Assembly (NCBI GenBank): GCA_035293245.1
Contig: DATDOO010000115.1
Span: 1 to 8,643, forward strand
Origin: DATDOO01 sp035293245
GTDB lineage: Bacteria > Pseudomonadota > Gammaproteobacteria > Methylococcales > Methylococcaceae
Reading direction: 5' to 3'
Length of the DNA: 8,643 bases
Shown here: positions 1 through 6,257 of the stretch, in pieces
How the letters are laid out: each line of letters starts with the position of its first letter
Numbering within the stretch: the stretch's first letter is position 1
Program-made: the position numbers and the translations under genes
Notes under the pieces: model-generated
What the model was told of the DNA's origin: nothing
What the model saw: the letters and a program-made list of their open reading frames with translations, nothing else
The model's database searches: none

Positions 1-46
1 GGTGACCGGTGCGGATGATTCATCCGACGCCTACGAAGTGAAATAA
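1..46 (+). CDS. Possible 3' end of an upstream gene (partial)
   Basis: Reading from position 2, an open frame gives a short hydrophilic acidic tail (VTGADDSSDAYEVK) and stops at TAA 44-46. The other two plus-strand frames stop almost at once, at 3-5 and 16-18. This fits the C-terminus of a plus-strand gene that begins left of the window, but fourteen codons are too few to identify it, and chance is a real alternative. A near-perfect inverted repeat (7-base arms around one base, 12-26) lies inside this stretch without a following T-run, so it does not look like a terminator. Confidence 0.35.
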   Translation, partial: VTGADDSSDAYEVK

Positions 47-66
47 CGGGCGCGAAGGGATGTCGG

Positions 67-95
67 TTGACGGATTTGGGAATGCTGATTTTTAT
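67..95 (+). promoter_or_regulatory. Candidate sigma-70 promoter of the Mrr-like gene
   Basis: TTGACG at 67-72 matches the -35 consensus at five of six bases. After a 17-base spacer, TTTTAT at 90-95 matches the -10 consensus at four of six. The surrounding 60-160 stretch is visibly more AT-rich than the rest of the window. A transcript from here would have a leader of about 75 bases before the start at 177. A second TTGACG at 118-123 has no -10 at a suitable distance. This is a prediction from consensus only. Confidence 0.4.
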
Positions 96-165
96 CGGCA
101 GGGTATTACACATTTTGTTGACGGAGGCAGGCTAATGGGTGTCCCCTTTATGTCTGCTTGAAAAC

Positions 166-169
166 AGGA
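166..169 (+). promoter_or_regulatory. Ribosome binding site that decides the start at 177
   Basis: AGGA at 166-169 sits 7 bases before the ATG at 177, an ideal distance. It lies only one base before the alternative GTG at 171. The spacing favours ATG 177 over GTG 171, two codons upstream. Confidence 0.5.
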
Positions 170-176
170 TGTGCCC

Positions 177-1052
177 ATGGCCCAAAGACGCCGTAACCGT
201 AATAGTACTTTTGAGGATCTGGTAGAGATCGCCGCCCTGCTGCCTTGGTGGCTAGCGTTGTTATTGGCATTCGTTGCTTATGTCGTCATCCACCGCTATG
301 CCGTCATGGACGTCCCGACGGTGGCTGTGCTGGGGCAGATGGGCGATATGGTTTCAAAGCAGTTGATCAAAACCTTGGCCACCTTTGGCCAGTACATTGT
401 TCCCGTTGCTTTTGCCCTGGGGACGTTGACGTCCTTCATTGGCCGCCGTCGACGGGCTAAGTTGCACGATGGCGTTGCCGACCAGCCCACAGTGAATGCC
501 CTGAACGGCATGAGTTGGCGCGAATTCGAGATGTTGGTGGGCGAGGCGTTCCGGCGGCGGGGATATGCCGTGAGCGAAACCGGGGAAGGGGCGGACGGCG
601 GGGTGGACCTGGTGCTGACTCGGGGTGGCGAGACCTATCTGGTGCAGTGCAAGCAATGGAAAGCCTTCAAGGTCGGCGTTAACATCGTCCGCGAACTATA
701 CGGCGTCATGGCCGCACGGGGGGCCGCCGGAGGGTTCGTTGTCACATCCGGGGTGTTCACCCAGGATGCTATCCAATTCGCAACCGGTCGCAACATCGAC
801 CTGATCAATGGCGCGCAATTGCACGCCATGATCCGCAGTGCGAGGCAACCACAGCCTGCCTCTGCGAATATACCGGCGGCGAGTGTTCCGCCTGAGCCAG
901 CGTTAGTCGCCAAGTCAGCGAACAGCTCGCCGGACTGCCCAAAATGTGGAAAACCCATGGTGCCGCGAAAAGCCAAGCAAGGCCAAAACGCTGGCCAGTC
1001 ATTTTGGGGTTGTTCTACCTTCCCGGCTTGCCGCGGCATCCGTTCGGCCTGA
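177..1052 (+). CDS. Membrane-anchored Mrr-like restriction endonuclease with C-terminal topoisomerase zinc finger
   Basis: The 291-residue protein has three parts. The N-terminal third has a short Arg-rich head and two predicted membrane segments (about residues 22-40 and 72-89), the second followed by an RRRR stop-transfer cluster. Residues about 112-220 are an Mrr-type nuclease domain of the PD-(D/E)xK superfamily. It begins MSWREFE, has the GGVD motif (catalytic Asp144), and then VQCKQW, giving the QxK catalytic pair Gln157/Lys159. After a Pro/Ala-rich linker, residues 254-285 form a topoisomerase-type zinc ribbon with Cys254, Cys257, Cys279 and Cys285 (CPKCGKPM ... FWGCSTFPAC). All key residues are present, so it looks intact. 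The family cleaves DNA, often modified or foreign DNA. This architecture is common in Proteobacteria, but its target is unknown. The nuclease should face the cytoplasm. It stands alone, with no methyltransferase nearby. The ATG was chosen over GTG 171 by Shine-Dalgarno spacing. Confidence 0.85.
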   Translation: MAQRRRNRNSTFEDLVEIAALLPWWLALLLAFVAYVVIHRYAVMDVPTVAVLGQMGDMVSKQLIKTLATFGQYIVPVAFALGTLTSFIGRRRRAKLHDGVADQPTVNALNGMSWREFEMLVGEAFRRRGYAVSETGEGADGGVDLVLTRGGETYLVQCKQWKAFKVGVNIVRELYGVMAARGAAGGFVVTSGVFTQDAIQFATGRNIDLINGAQLHAMIRSARQPQPASANIPAASVPPEPALVAKSANSSPDCPKCGKPMVPRKAKQGQNAGQSFWGCSTFPACRGIRSA

Positions 1053-1083
1053 CGGCGGAAGCGGTCCAACCAGCATGTAGCAC

Positions 1084-1154
1084 GTAGGGCGGGTTAACGT
1101 CCTCGCGTAACCCTCCTGGCCCAAGGACGCGAAGCGATCCGAGATCGCGTTACG
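1084..1154. repeat. REP-like imperfect palindromic intergenic element
   Basis: Two adjacent inverted repeats fill the gap between the nuclease gene and the convergent cupin gene. The first pairs GGGTTA (1091-1096) with TAACCC (1108-1113), and further imperfect pairing extends outward into the preceding GGG. The second pairs GCGATC (1134-1139) with GATCGC (1143-1148) around a 3-base loop, with some outer pairing. The GTAGGGCGGGTTA ... GCGTAACCC layout resembles short repetitive extragenic palindromes that are frequent in proteobacterial genomes. Only one copy is in this window, so repetitiveness is not shown. It could also act as a bidirectional transcription stop, although neither side has a T-run. 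Confidence 0.45.
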
Positions 1155-1160
1155 AAAGGA

Positions 1161-1436
1161 TCAATCGTAGCTGTAATGCTTGCGCAAAGGCTTCACCACT
1201 TCCCAGTCGCTGTCCAGCCCCGCGTGGAAAACCACCAGGTCGCCCGGCACGATACGCACCGGCTGGCCGCCTTTCGGGGTGACGAGGATCTCGCCTTCCA
1301 GGATGTAGGCGGTTTCCGTTTCGTCGAAGTCGATGGGGAACTTGGAAACTTCCTTTTCCCAGATTTCCCAGTTGGCCACGCCGAGTTCTTTCAGACGTTC
1401 TTCGCTGGGGTTATGCTCGATGGTGATCTGGCTCAT
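1161..1436 (-). CDS. Small cupin-domain protein (DUF861/Cupin_3 type)
   Basis: This 91-residue protein is essentially one cupin beta-barrel. The visible signature is a Trp-rich entry (NWEIWEKEVSKFP, residues 22-34), then DETETAYILEGEILVTP (38-54), then VPGDLVVFHAGLDSDW (63-78), and a closing LRKHYSYD. This order matches the DUF861 group related to ureidoglycine aminohydrolase cupins. The usual HxH metal ligands of motif 1 are absent, as is common in this group, so metal binding and catalysis are uncertain. The length is normal for stand-alone members. The open frame extends 15 codons further upstream, but ATG 1436 is preceded by AGGA (1445-1442) at 5 bases, and the extra residues do not resemble the family. 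Its substrate is unknown. It lies downstream of the ankyrin gene on the same strand with a 123-base gap containing a hairpin, so it probably has its own promoter. Confidence 0.8.
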   Translation of the reverse strand: MSQITIEHNPSEERLKELGVANWEIWEKEVSKFPIDFDETETAYILEGEILVTPKGGQPVRIVPGDLVVFHAGLDSDWEVVKPLRKHYSYD

Positions 1437-1471
1437 GCTGTTCCTGTCTCGGGTGATTTGAAAGGGCGCGT

Positions 1472-1477
1472 ATTCTA
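1472..1477 (-). promoter_or_regulatory. Possible -10 element of the cupin gene
   Basis: Read on the minus strand, TAGAAT (1477 to 1472) differs from the TATAAT consensus at one base. It sits about 35 bases before the cupin start codon. No good -35 hexamer lies at the right distance, because that region is occupied by GC-rich hairpins. The call is therefore weak. Confidence 0.3.
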
Positions 1478-1492
1478 GCATCCCGGCGGGAA

Positions 1493-1512
1493 GGCCCGTC
1501 CGGCGACGGGCC
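1493..1512 (-). terminator. GC-rich hairpin between the ankyrin and cupin genes
   Basis: GGCCCGTC (1493-1500) and GACGGGCC (1505-1512) form a perfect 8-bp stem with a 4-base loop, about 47 bases past the ankyrin stop codon. On the minus strand only TT follows, and then a second smaller palindrome (1481-1491). It is therefore either a weak terminator for the ankyrin transcript or a structured leader upstream of the cupin gene. No U-tract supports strong intrinsic termination. Confidence 0.4.
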
Positions 1513-1559
1513 GGCCTCGATACGTGTCTGGATAGGTCGGTACAGGCGCCGGGAATGCG

Positions 1560-1961
1560 CTATTCCTTGGCGCCCGCTTCGACAAGAATCTTTTCGATGT
1601 CCTGATGCCCGCGCGTCCGGGCGAACTGAAGGGCGTTGGAAGTCGGTTTGGCGCCCTTGGACAGCAGCAGCTTCACCATCTCCAGTTGGCCCCGGCCGGC
1701 GGCCAGGCCGAGGGCCGCGCCGCCTCCGGCGTTCACGTCCATGCCGGCGTCGAGAAACAGTCCGACGGCGGTCATGTCGCCTTCGCCTGCGGATTTGGCG
1801 AATTGTTGTTCCGTGTACTCGATGCCCATCTGCTGCAAGTCCTTGCGCGCGCTCACCGGGTCGGCGGCGACGACGTCGGCCTGTAAAACGGCGCACGACA
1901 GGAATGCGGCGGAAACGGCCTTGAAGAAGGCGCGACCCGATCCGAAAGCGGCAGTACTCAT
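1560..1961 (-). CDS. Exported ankyrin-repeat protein
   Basis: The 133-residue product has an N-terminal export signal: Arg10 and Lys14 near the start, then a hydrophobic run AVSAAFLSCAVL (15-26). Likely cleavage is after LQA (28) or VAA (33). The mature part starts with DLQQMGIEYTEQQFAKSAGEG (41-61), a common lead-in to bacterial ankyrin domains. About three ankyrin repeats follow: GDMTAVGLFLDAGMDVNA (61-78), ALGLAAGRGQLEMVKLLLSKGA (83-104) and ALQFARTRGHQDIEKILVEAGA (110-131). These are protein-binding repeats, so an envelope scaffold or inhibitor role is plausible, but the partner is unknown. Cys23 could be read as a poor lipobox (FLSC), but the context is not canonical. ATG 1961 is chosen because GAGGGA (1973-1968) lies 6 bases upstream and the signal peptide then begins naturally. 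The longer frame to 2042 lacks this. It is transcribed divergently from the WD40-caspase gene. Confidence 0.8.
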   Translation of the reverse strand: MSTAAFGSGRAFFKAVSAAFLSCAVLQADVVAADPVSARKDLQQMGIEYTEQQFAKSAGEGDMTAVGLFLDAGMDVNAGGGAALGLAAGRGQLEMVKLLLSKGAKPTSNALQFARTRGHQDIEKILVEAGAKE

Positions 1962-2254
1962 GTTTGTTCCCTCAACTAAATGTTTGAAAATGCGCTGACC
2001 GGCCCGACAACAATCGTCGGCTGCAAAAACCGGCAGCGGCAAAAGCTACCCGCTCTTCGTGCGTGCCGCAAGCGCATCCTGAAGGGCTCGGCTTTGGGAA
2101 CGCGGGATCCCGTTGGGCGCTCCGCGGCATCGGCCCTGGGCCAACGCAGCCGGTTTGGCTAATGTGCGGCGGGCCGCCTAAACTTACTCTCCGCAGAGAC
2201 GTCAGTCGTCAGTAGATTCTGTAGCTGCACCAACCATTCAGCCGGAGAAAGCCG
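1962..2254. other. Divergent intergenic region between the ankyrin and WD40-caspase genes
   Basis: These 293 bases separate two divergent genes and should hold both promoters. Visible items are a 10-base perfect palindrome CGGGATCCCG (2103-2112), a tandem CGTCAGT pair (2200-2213), and a GC-rich near-palindrome GGCGGGCCGCC (2168-2178). A weak promoter-like pair for the rightward gene is TTGGCT (2155-2160) with TAAACT (2179-2184), spacer 18. GGAG (2244-2247) is a good ribosome binding site 7 bases before ATG 2255. No convincing promoter is seen for the ankyrin gene. A 60-codon frame at 1980-2162 is basic, has no recognisable domain, and is not called. Confidence 0.5.
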
Positions 2255-4606
2255 ATGAACCGTTCGAGATTTCTTGGTCCATGGGTCTGGAGGGCGAGCA
2301 TCCTTGTGCTGGTGTTGGCGGGGCGGGGCGCGCCGGTTTACGCCTTCGACGTCTCCAGCCAGATCACCCAGAGCGTCACCCGCAACGTCAGCGACGCCAT
2401 CAGCCGCAACATCCAGTACCAGTTGGTCCGCCCGGAGCTGTATATCCGCAATTCCGCAGGCGAGATCCGGTACCTCGGTGCCAGTCCCGACGGCAAGTTG
2501 CTGGCCGTGGCGATGGCCGACGGCAGCTTGCGGGTCTGGGATACGGAGATCGGCGTGCAGCGTTTCCGGGTGGATTTGTCCGGTTCTCCCGCCAGCTCAG
2601 TGCAGGCGACGCCCAACCTGGTGGTCGTCGGCCAGCAAGATGGGCGGATCAGTTTCCGCGACAACCAGAACGGCGCGGAATTGCGCAGCGAGACCGCGCA
2701 CGGCGGTGCTGTGAAGGCGCTGGCGGTTTCGGCGGACGGCGCCATCCTGGCTTCCGCCGGTGCGGATGGAAGCGTCAAGCTGTGGAAACTGGACGGCTAC
2801 CAGCCCTTGCGCACCATCCAGCCGCCGGCGCCGGTGGTGTCCCTGGCCATCAGTCCCGACGGCAGCAAGCTGCTGACCGGGGAAGCGACAGGCGGCAGCC
2901 ACGTGTGGGACATGGCCACCGGTGAAGAGCTTTCCAGTCTCGCCGGTCTCGAAGGGCCGGTGTTTTCGGTGCAATTCGCCAACCAGGGCGCCCAGGCGGC
3001 ATTGGCGACCGCCGGTGACTTGGGCGTGGGCGAGGTGCATACCCGCTCGGCGGTAGCCGAAAAGGTTCCCACCCGCGGGGTCACCGCCTTTTCCGGGGAC
3101 CAGGCGGCGCACATCGCGGTGGTGGGCACGGACACCGGCCAAGTGCGCATGGTCGATCTCGCCAGCAAGTCGGTCATCAAAGAGTTCAAGCCGCTCGGCC
3201 AAGCCATCCGCCATCTGGTTTACGACGACGCGCGAAAGCGCATCATCCTGGCCGGCGACGATGGCGTGCTGCGCCTGATCAGCGCCGAGTCCGGCGTGGA
3301 ACTTCTGCAAATCATGATGACCCAGGCGGGTTGGGCGGTGCTGGACCCGAATGGCCGCTACGACGGCTCGGAGCAGGGATTGAACGACGTCGTCTGGCGT
3401 GCCGGTGTGGAGGAGTTGCCGCTGGAGCGCTTCGCCAAGTTTTTCGAACCCGGTTTGCTGGCGGCCTTTGCGGCCGGGAGCAACAGCGGGCTGCGCAGCG
3501 TGCCGGGCACGGTGCAGAACGGCATCGCGCTGCCGCCGAAGCTGGACATCCAGTTCCCGGAGGAGGCCGTGGATGCGGCAGCGCCGCTGGTTGAGGTCAG
3601 GGTCGTTGCCCGCGAGCAAGGCGGCGGCATCGGCGAGGTGCGCCTGTACCACAACGGCAAGCTGACCGCGCCGGGCAGCCAGTACAAGCAGGAAGACAGC
3701 GAGGAGGACGACAAGCTGGTGCGCACCCAGTTTTACCGCATCAAGCCGGTTCCCGGCCTCAACACCTTCAAGGCGGTGGGCAGCGGCCTATACGACATCG
3801 AGGGCTATTCGCCGAAAATCAGCCGCAGCTTCGCCGGCGCGGAGCCCCCCGCCACGCTGCACGTCCTGGTGGTGGGAATCAGCACTTACCAGGACAGCCA
3901 GCTCAATCTCGATTACAGCGTCGCGGACGCCACCTCCATCGCCGACAACCTGGGCCGGCTGGGACGGGGGCTGTTCCAGGACGTGCGCGAATATCGCCTG
4001 CTCGATTCCGAAGCCACCAGCGCGCGCATCCTGCAGACCGTCGAATCCCTGGAAGGGCAGGCCGGCCCCAACGACGTGGTGGCGCTGTATCTGGCCGGCC
4101 ACGGACTGGTGGTGGGGGACGAATGGCGTTTCCTGCCCTACGAAACCCGCCATCAGTCCAGCCCCAGCGGCTACGCCGGACAGGGCGTGGCGGCGTCGCA
4201 GCTCTACAACGCTCTGGTCAAGGCCAGCCCGCAGCGCATGCTGCTCCTCATCGACTCGTGCCAGTCCGGCGCGACGACGGATTCGTTCCGCGACCAGGAG
4301 CGTTTCCAGCGCCGCTTCCTGCGCGACGTGGGCCGTACGGCGGGCGTGACCGTGCTGGCGGCCGCGCGCAAGGACCAGGTCGCGGCGGAGATGAGTACGC
4401 TCAAGCACGGCCTATTCACTTATATCCTGCTCAGCGGGCTGGAAGGCAAGGCCGATGTACAGCCGTCCGACGGCAGCGTCACGGCGCACGAACTGGTGGA
4501 TTACGCGGCAAAAAGCATCCCGGATTTTTCGCGCAAGTACATTCGCTACCGCCAGGAACCGGCAGCGTTCGCCCTCGGGGCGGATTTCCGCATCGCGCGT
4601 AAATGA
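2255..4606 (+). CDS. Exported WD40-repeat protein with C-terminal caspase-like (peptidase C14) domain
   Basis: The protein has 783 residues. Residues 1-30 are a signal peptide: Arg/Trp-rich start, SILVLVLAG core, likely cleavage after VYA (28-30), no lipobox. Residues about 70-347 carry seven WD40-like blades (for example IRYLGASPDGKLLAVAMADG at 71-90, ending SLRVWD), enough for one closed propeller. A conserved-looking linker follows (GWAVLDPNGRYDGSE, 359-373), then a beta-rich Ig-like stretch (about 440-525). Residues about 534-780 are a caspase fold. It begins with the strand LHVLVVGISTY, has the catalytic His616 in YLAGHG and Cys669 in LLIDSCQSG, and continues KHGLFTYILLSGLEGKAD as in C14 peptidases. 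Both dyad residues are present, so it should be active. Specificity is unknown; prokaryotic caspase homologues usually cut after Arg/Lys or Asp. Export puts it in the periplasm, presumably with the propeller as sensing or docking platform (inference). GGAG at 2244-2247 supports this start. It overlaps the next gene by 4 bases. Confidence 0.9.
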   Translation: MNRSRFLGPWVWRASILVLVLAGRGAPVYAFDVSSQITQSVTRNVSDAISRNIQYQLVRPELYIRNSAGEIRYLGASPDGKLLAVAMADGSLRVWDTEIGVQRFRVDLSGSPASSVQATPNLVVVGQQDGRISFRDNQNGAELRSETAHGGAVKALAVSADGAILASAGADGSVKLWKLDGYQPLRTIQPPAPVVSLAISPDGSKLLTGEATGGSHVWDMATGEELSSLAGLEGPVFSVQFANQGAQAALATAGDLGVGEVHTRSAVAEKVPTRGVTAFSGDQAAHIAVVGTDTGQVRMVDLASKSVIKEFKPLGQAIRHLVYDDARKRIILAGDDGVLRLISAESGVELLQIMMTQAGWAVLDPNGRYDGSEQGLNDVVWRAGVEELPLERFAKFFEPGLLAAFAAGSNSGLRSVPGTVQNGIALPPKLDIQFPEEAVDAAAPLVEVRVVAREQGGGIGEVRLYHNGKLTAPGSQYKQEDSEEDDKLVRTQFYRIKPVPGLNTFKAVGSGLYDIEGYSPKISRSFAGAEPPATLHVLVVGISTYQDSQLNLDYSVADATSIADNLGRLGRGLFQDVREYRLLDSEATSARILQTVESLEGQAGPNDVVALYLAGHGLVVGDEWRFLPYETRHQSSPSGYAGQGVAASQLYNALVKASPQRMLLLIDSCQSGATTDSFRDQERFQRRFLRDVGRTAGVTVLAAARKDQVAAEMSTLKHGLFTYILLSGLEGKADVQPSDGSVTAHELVDYAAKSIPDFSRKYIRYRQEPAAFALGADFRIARK

Positions 4607-5412
4607 AGCGGCGCGGCAGGGGCTGGCTTGGGCTGGCCGGACTCCTGCCGCTTTGCCTGCTGGCGGCTTGCGCCACGCCGGTGGAACGGCTGGCGGCGCG
4701 CGCCGCCGATCTCGGCTACCGGCCGCTGGCCGTGCAGGGCGGGCCATTCCGTTTGCAGGGCTTTTTCAAGCAAGGGACGCCAGGCGGTGAAATCCTGCAC
4801 GTCTATCTGGAAGGCGACGGCACGCCGTGGCGGACGCGGCACACCGTGGCGTCGGAGCCCACCTCGCGCCGGCCCGTGATGCTGGAATTGATGGCGCTGG
4901 ACACCGCGCCGGCCCTGTACCTGGGCCGGCCCTGCTACTTGGGCGCGGCGGCGGATGCCGGCTGCGCTCCGCAACTGTGGACGGAGCGGCGTTTTGCTCC
5001 GGAAGTTGTGGAAAGCCTGGCGGAGGGATTGCGCGAGTTCCTGCGCGATCGGCCCTACCGTCGACTCGTACTCATCGGACACAGCGGCGGCGGTGCGTTG
5101 GCCGTGCTGTTGGCGGCGCGCGTGGCACAGACCGAGCGAGTGGTAACCCTGGCGGGCAATCTGGACATCGCGGCGTGGACGGCCTTGCACCACTATTCTC
5201 CGCTTGAGGGTTCGCTCAATCCTGCCGACGCCTCGCCCGCCGTGGCCGAATTTCATTTCTTCGGCGCCAACGACGCAAACATCCCGCCGGCGGTTTTCGC
5301 GCCGCTGGCCGGGAAGCGCCCGGGGGCGCAGTTGGAAGTGATCGAGGGCGTTGAACACCAACTCGGTTGGGAAAGCGTCTGGCCGCGCCTGCTGGAACGG
5401 ATCGGGCCATGA
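4603..5412 (+). CDS. Lipoprotein alpha/beta-hydrolase (putative serine esterase)
   Basis: The 269-residue protein starts with a basic head (MKRRGR), a hydrophobic core and the lipobox LAAC, so Cys23 is predicted to be lipidated and the mature protein membrane-attached facing the periplasm. The remainder is an alpha/beta-hydrolase fold. LHVYLEGDGTPW (65-76) supplies the oxyanion-hole region. LVLIGHSGGGA (155-165) is the nucleophile elbow with Ser161. FFGANDANIPP (219-229) offers the acid Asp224, and VEHQLGW (250-256) the catalytic His252. The triad is therefore complete. Cys111 and Cys121, both exported, could form a disulfide. The substrate is unknown; esterase, lipase or thioesterase activity is possible. 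Its ATG lies inside the stop of the caspase gene (ATGA, 4603-4606), which indicates translational coupling and probably joint function. It ends 19 bases from the convergent fhcC gene, with no clear terminator between. Confidence 0.82.
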   Translation: MKRRGRGWLGLAGLLPLCLLAACATPVERLAARAADLGYRPLAVQGGPFRLQGFFKQGTPGGEILHVYLEGDGTPWRTRHTVASEPTSRRPVMLELMALDTAPALYLGRPCYLGAAADAGCAPQLWTERRFAPEVVESLAEGLREFLRDRPYRRLVLIGHSGGGALAVLLAARVAQTERVVTLAGNLDIAAWTALHHYSPLEGSLNPADASPAVAEFHFFGANDANIPPAVFAPLAGKRPGAQLEVIEGVEHQLGWESVWPRLLERIGP

Positions 5413-5431
5413 CCGGCGGACGGCGCGGCGC

Positions 5432-6247
5432 TTAGAGGGCGACCAGGATCTCGCCCTGGCCCTTCCCGGCCATATCCCCCGCGTAACGGCGCACGCGCCG
5501 GAGGCTGCCCGCCCGTTCGCCGAAGCACGTGTCCAGCCCTTGGAAGCCCTTGAGCAGCAGGGGCAGAAAGCCCAGGGTGTGGCTGCCGCAGTCGTTGAAG
5601 GTGGGCGGCAGGGCGGCGGGCGTTTTGAGCAGCAGCAAGGTGCCGCGGTTCATGGCGTAGCCGGGGTGGGCGCCCACGCTTCCCGCCACGGCGATGGTGC
5701 CGGCGATCATGCGCGAACCCAGGTAATCTCCGGCGTTGCCTTCGATCAGGATGGCGCCGCGCCGCAGGTGGTCGCCCACCCGGTCGGCGGCGTCCCCTTT
5801 GACGATGACCACGCCGCCTGCCATGCCTTTCCGGTTGCCGGGGAGGGCTGCGCCGAGAAAGTCGCCGGCGTTGCCGCGAATCAGCACTTCGCCGTCCTTC
5901 ATCTCGCAGGCGGCGTAAGCGCCGACGCTGCCGGAAACTTCGATTTTTCCGCCCTTCATTTGCATCCCCAGGTAGGCCCCGGCGTCGCCGTCCACGGCGA
6001 TGAAGCCGCCCCTCATGCCCTTGCCGATGTTGTCCAGCTTGGACGAGGCTTTGAGAAAGCGGATATGTCCGGCATCGTCGCCTTCCCTATGGAACGCCTC
6101 GTCCGTGCGCAGGGTGCGGTTGCCGCACTGCAACGGGATGGCGGCGATTTCGGCGGGGGATTTTCCGGCCAGATGGTCCGCCGTCAACGGCGCGCAGTCC
6201 AGGCGCTGCTGGAGTTCGAGCTTGAGGGTGAAGGACAGTGCGCTCAT
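5432..6247 (-). CDS. fhcC: FhcC, formyltransferase/hydrolase complex subunit C
   Basis: This 271-residue protein is homologous to subunit C of archaeal formylmethanofuran dehydrogenase (FwdC/FmdC) and is full length for the bacterial family. Residues about 72-205 form the right-handed beta-helix built from GXGXG-type repeats, also found in the C-terminal domain of glutamate synthase. Successive repeats include FIAVDGDAGAYLG (82-94), KIEVSGSVGAYAA (101-113), EVLIRGNAGDFLG (120-132), AILIEGNAGDYLG (165-177) and TIAVAGSVGAHPG (184-196). In bacteria the subunit is structural: it holds the FhcABCD complex together and contacts FhcD, and no redox chemistry is expected. The complex releases formate from formyl-tetrahydromethanopterin by way of methylofuran in formaldehyde oxidation. 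It is last of the three visible operon genes. AAAGG (6259-6255), overlapping the fhcD stop, is 7 bases before ATG 6247. Nothing looks damaged. Confidence 0.93.
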   Translation of the reverse strand: MSALSFTLKLELQQRLDCAPLTADHLAGKSPAEIAAIPLQCGNRTLRTDEAFHREGDDAGHIRFLKASSKLDNIGKGMRGGFIAVDGDAGAYLGMQMKGGKIEVSGSVGAYAACEMKDGEVLIRGNAGDFLGAALPGNRKGMAGGVVIVKGDAADRVGDHLRRGAILIEGNAGDYLGSRMIAGTIAVAGSVGAHPGYAMNRGTLLLLKTPAALPPTFNDCGSHTLGFLPLLLKGFQGLDTCFGERAGSLRRVRRYAGDMAGKGQGEILVAL

Positions 6248-6257
6248 TTCGGAACCT

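Noticed and set aside
12..26. Inverted repeat CGGATGA-T-TCATCCG as a terminator of the upstream gene
   Set aside because: It lies within the possible coding tail, the stem would be only about 5 bp with a real loop, and no T-run follows.
1437..1481. Fifteen-codon N-terminal extension of the cupin gene
   Set aside because: The extension does not resemble the family, and the internal ATG at 1436 has a well-placed AGGA.
1962..2042. Longer ankyrin protein start at 2042
   Set aside because: The extension adds residues before the signal peptide and lacks a ribosome binding site. ATG 1961 has GAGGGA at 6 bases.
1980..2162. 60-codon plus-strand frame in the divergent intergenic region
   Set aside because: It has no ribosome binding site and no recognisable domain. 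It is basic with random-looking composition, and its start overlaps the ankyrin gene leader.
2597..3652. 351-codon minus-strand open frame inside the WD40-caspase gene
   Set aside because: It is a shadow of the WD40 region. The composition is Arg/His/Gly/Ala-rich with no recognisable family, while the plus-strand frame has clear repeats and catalytic motifs.
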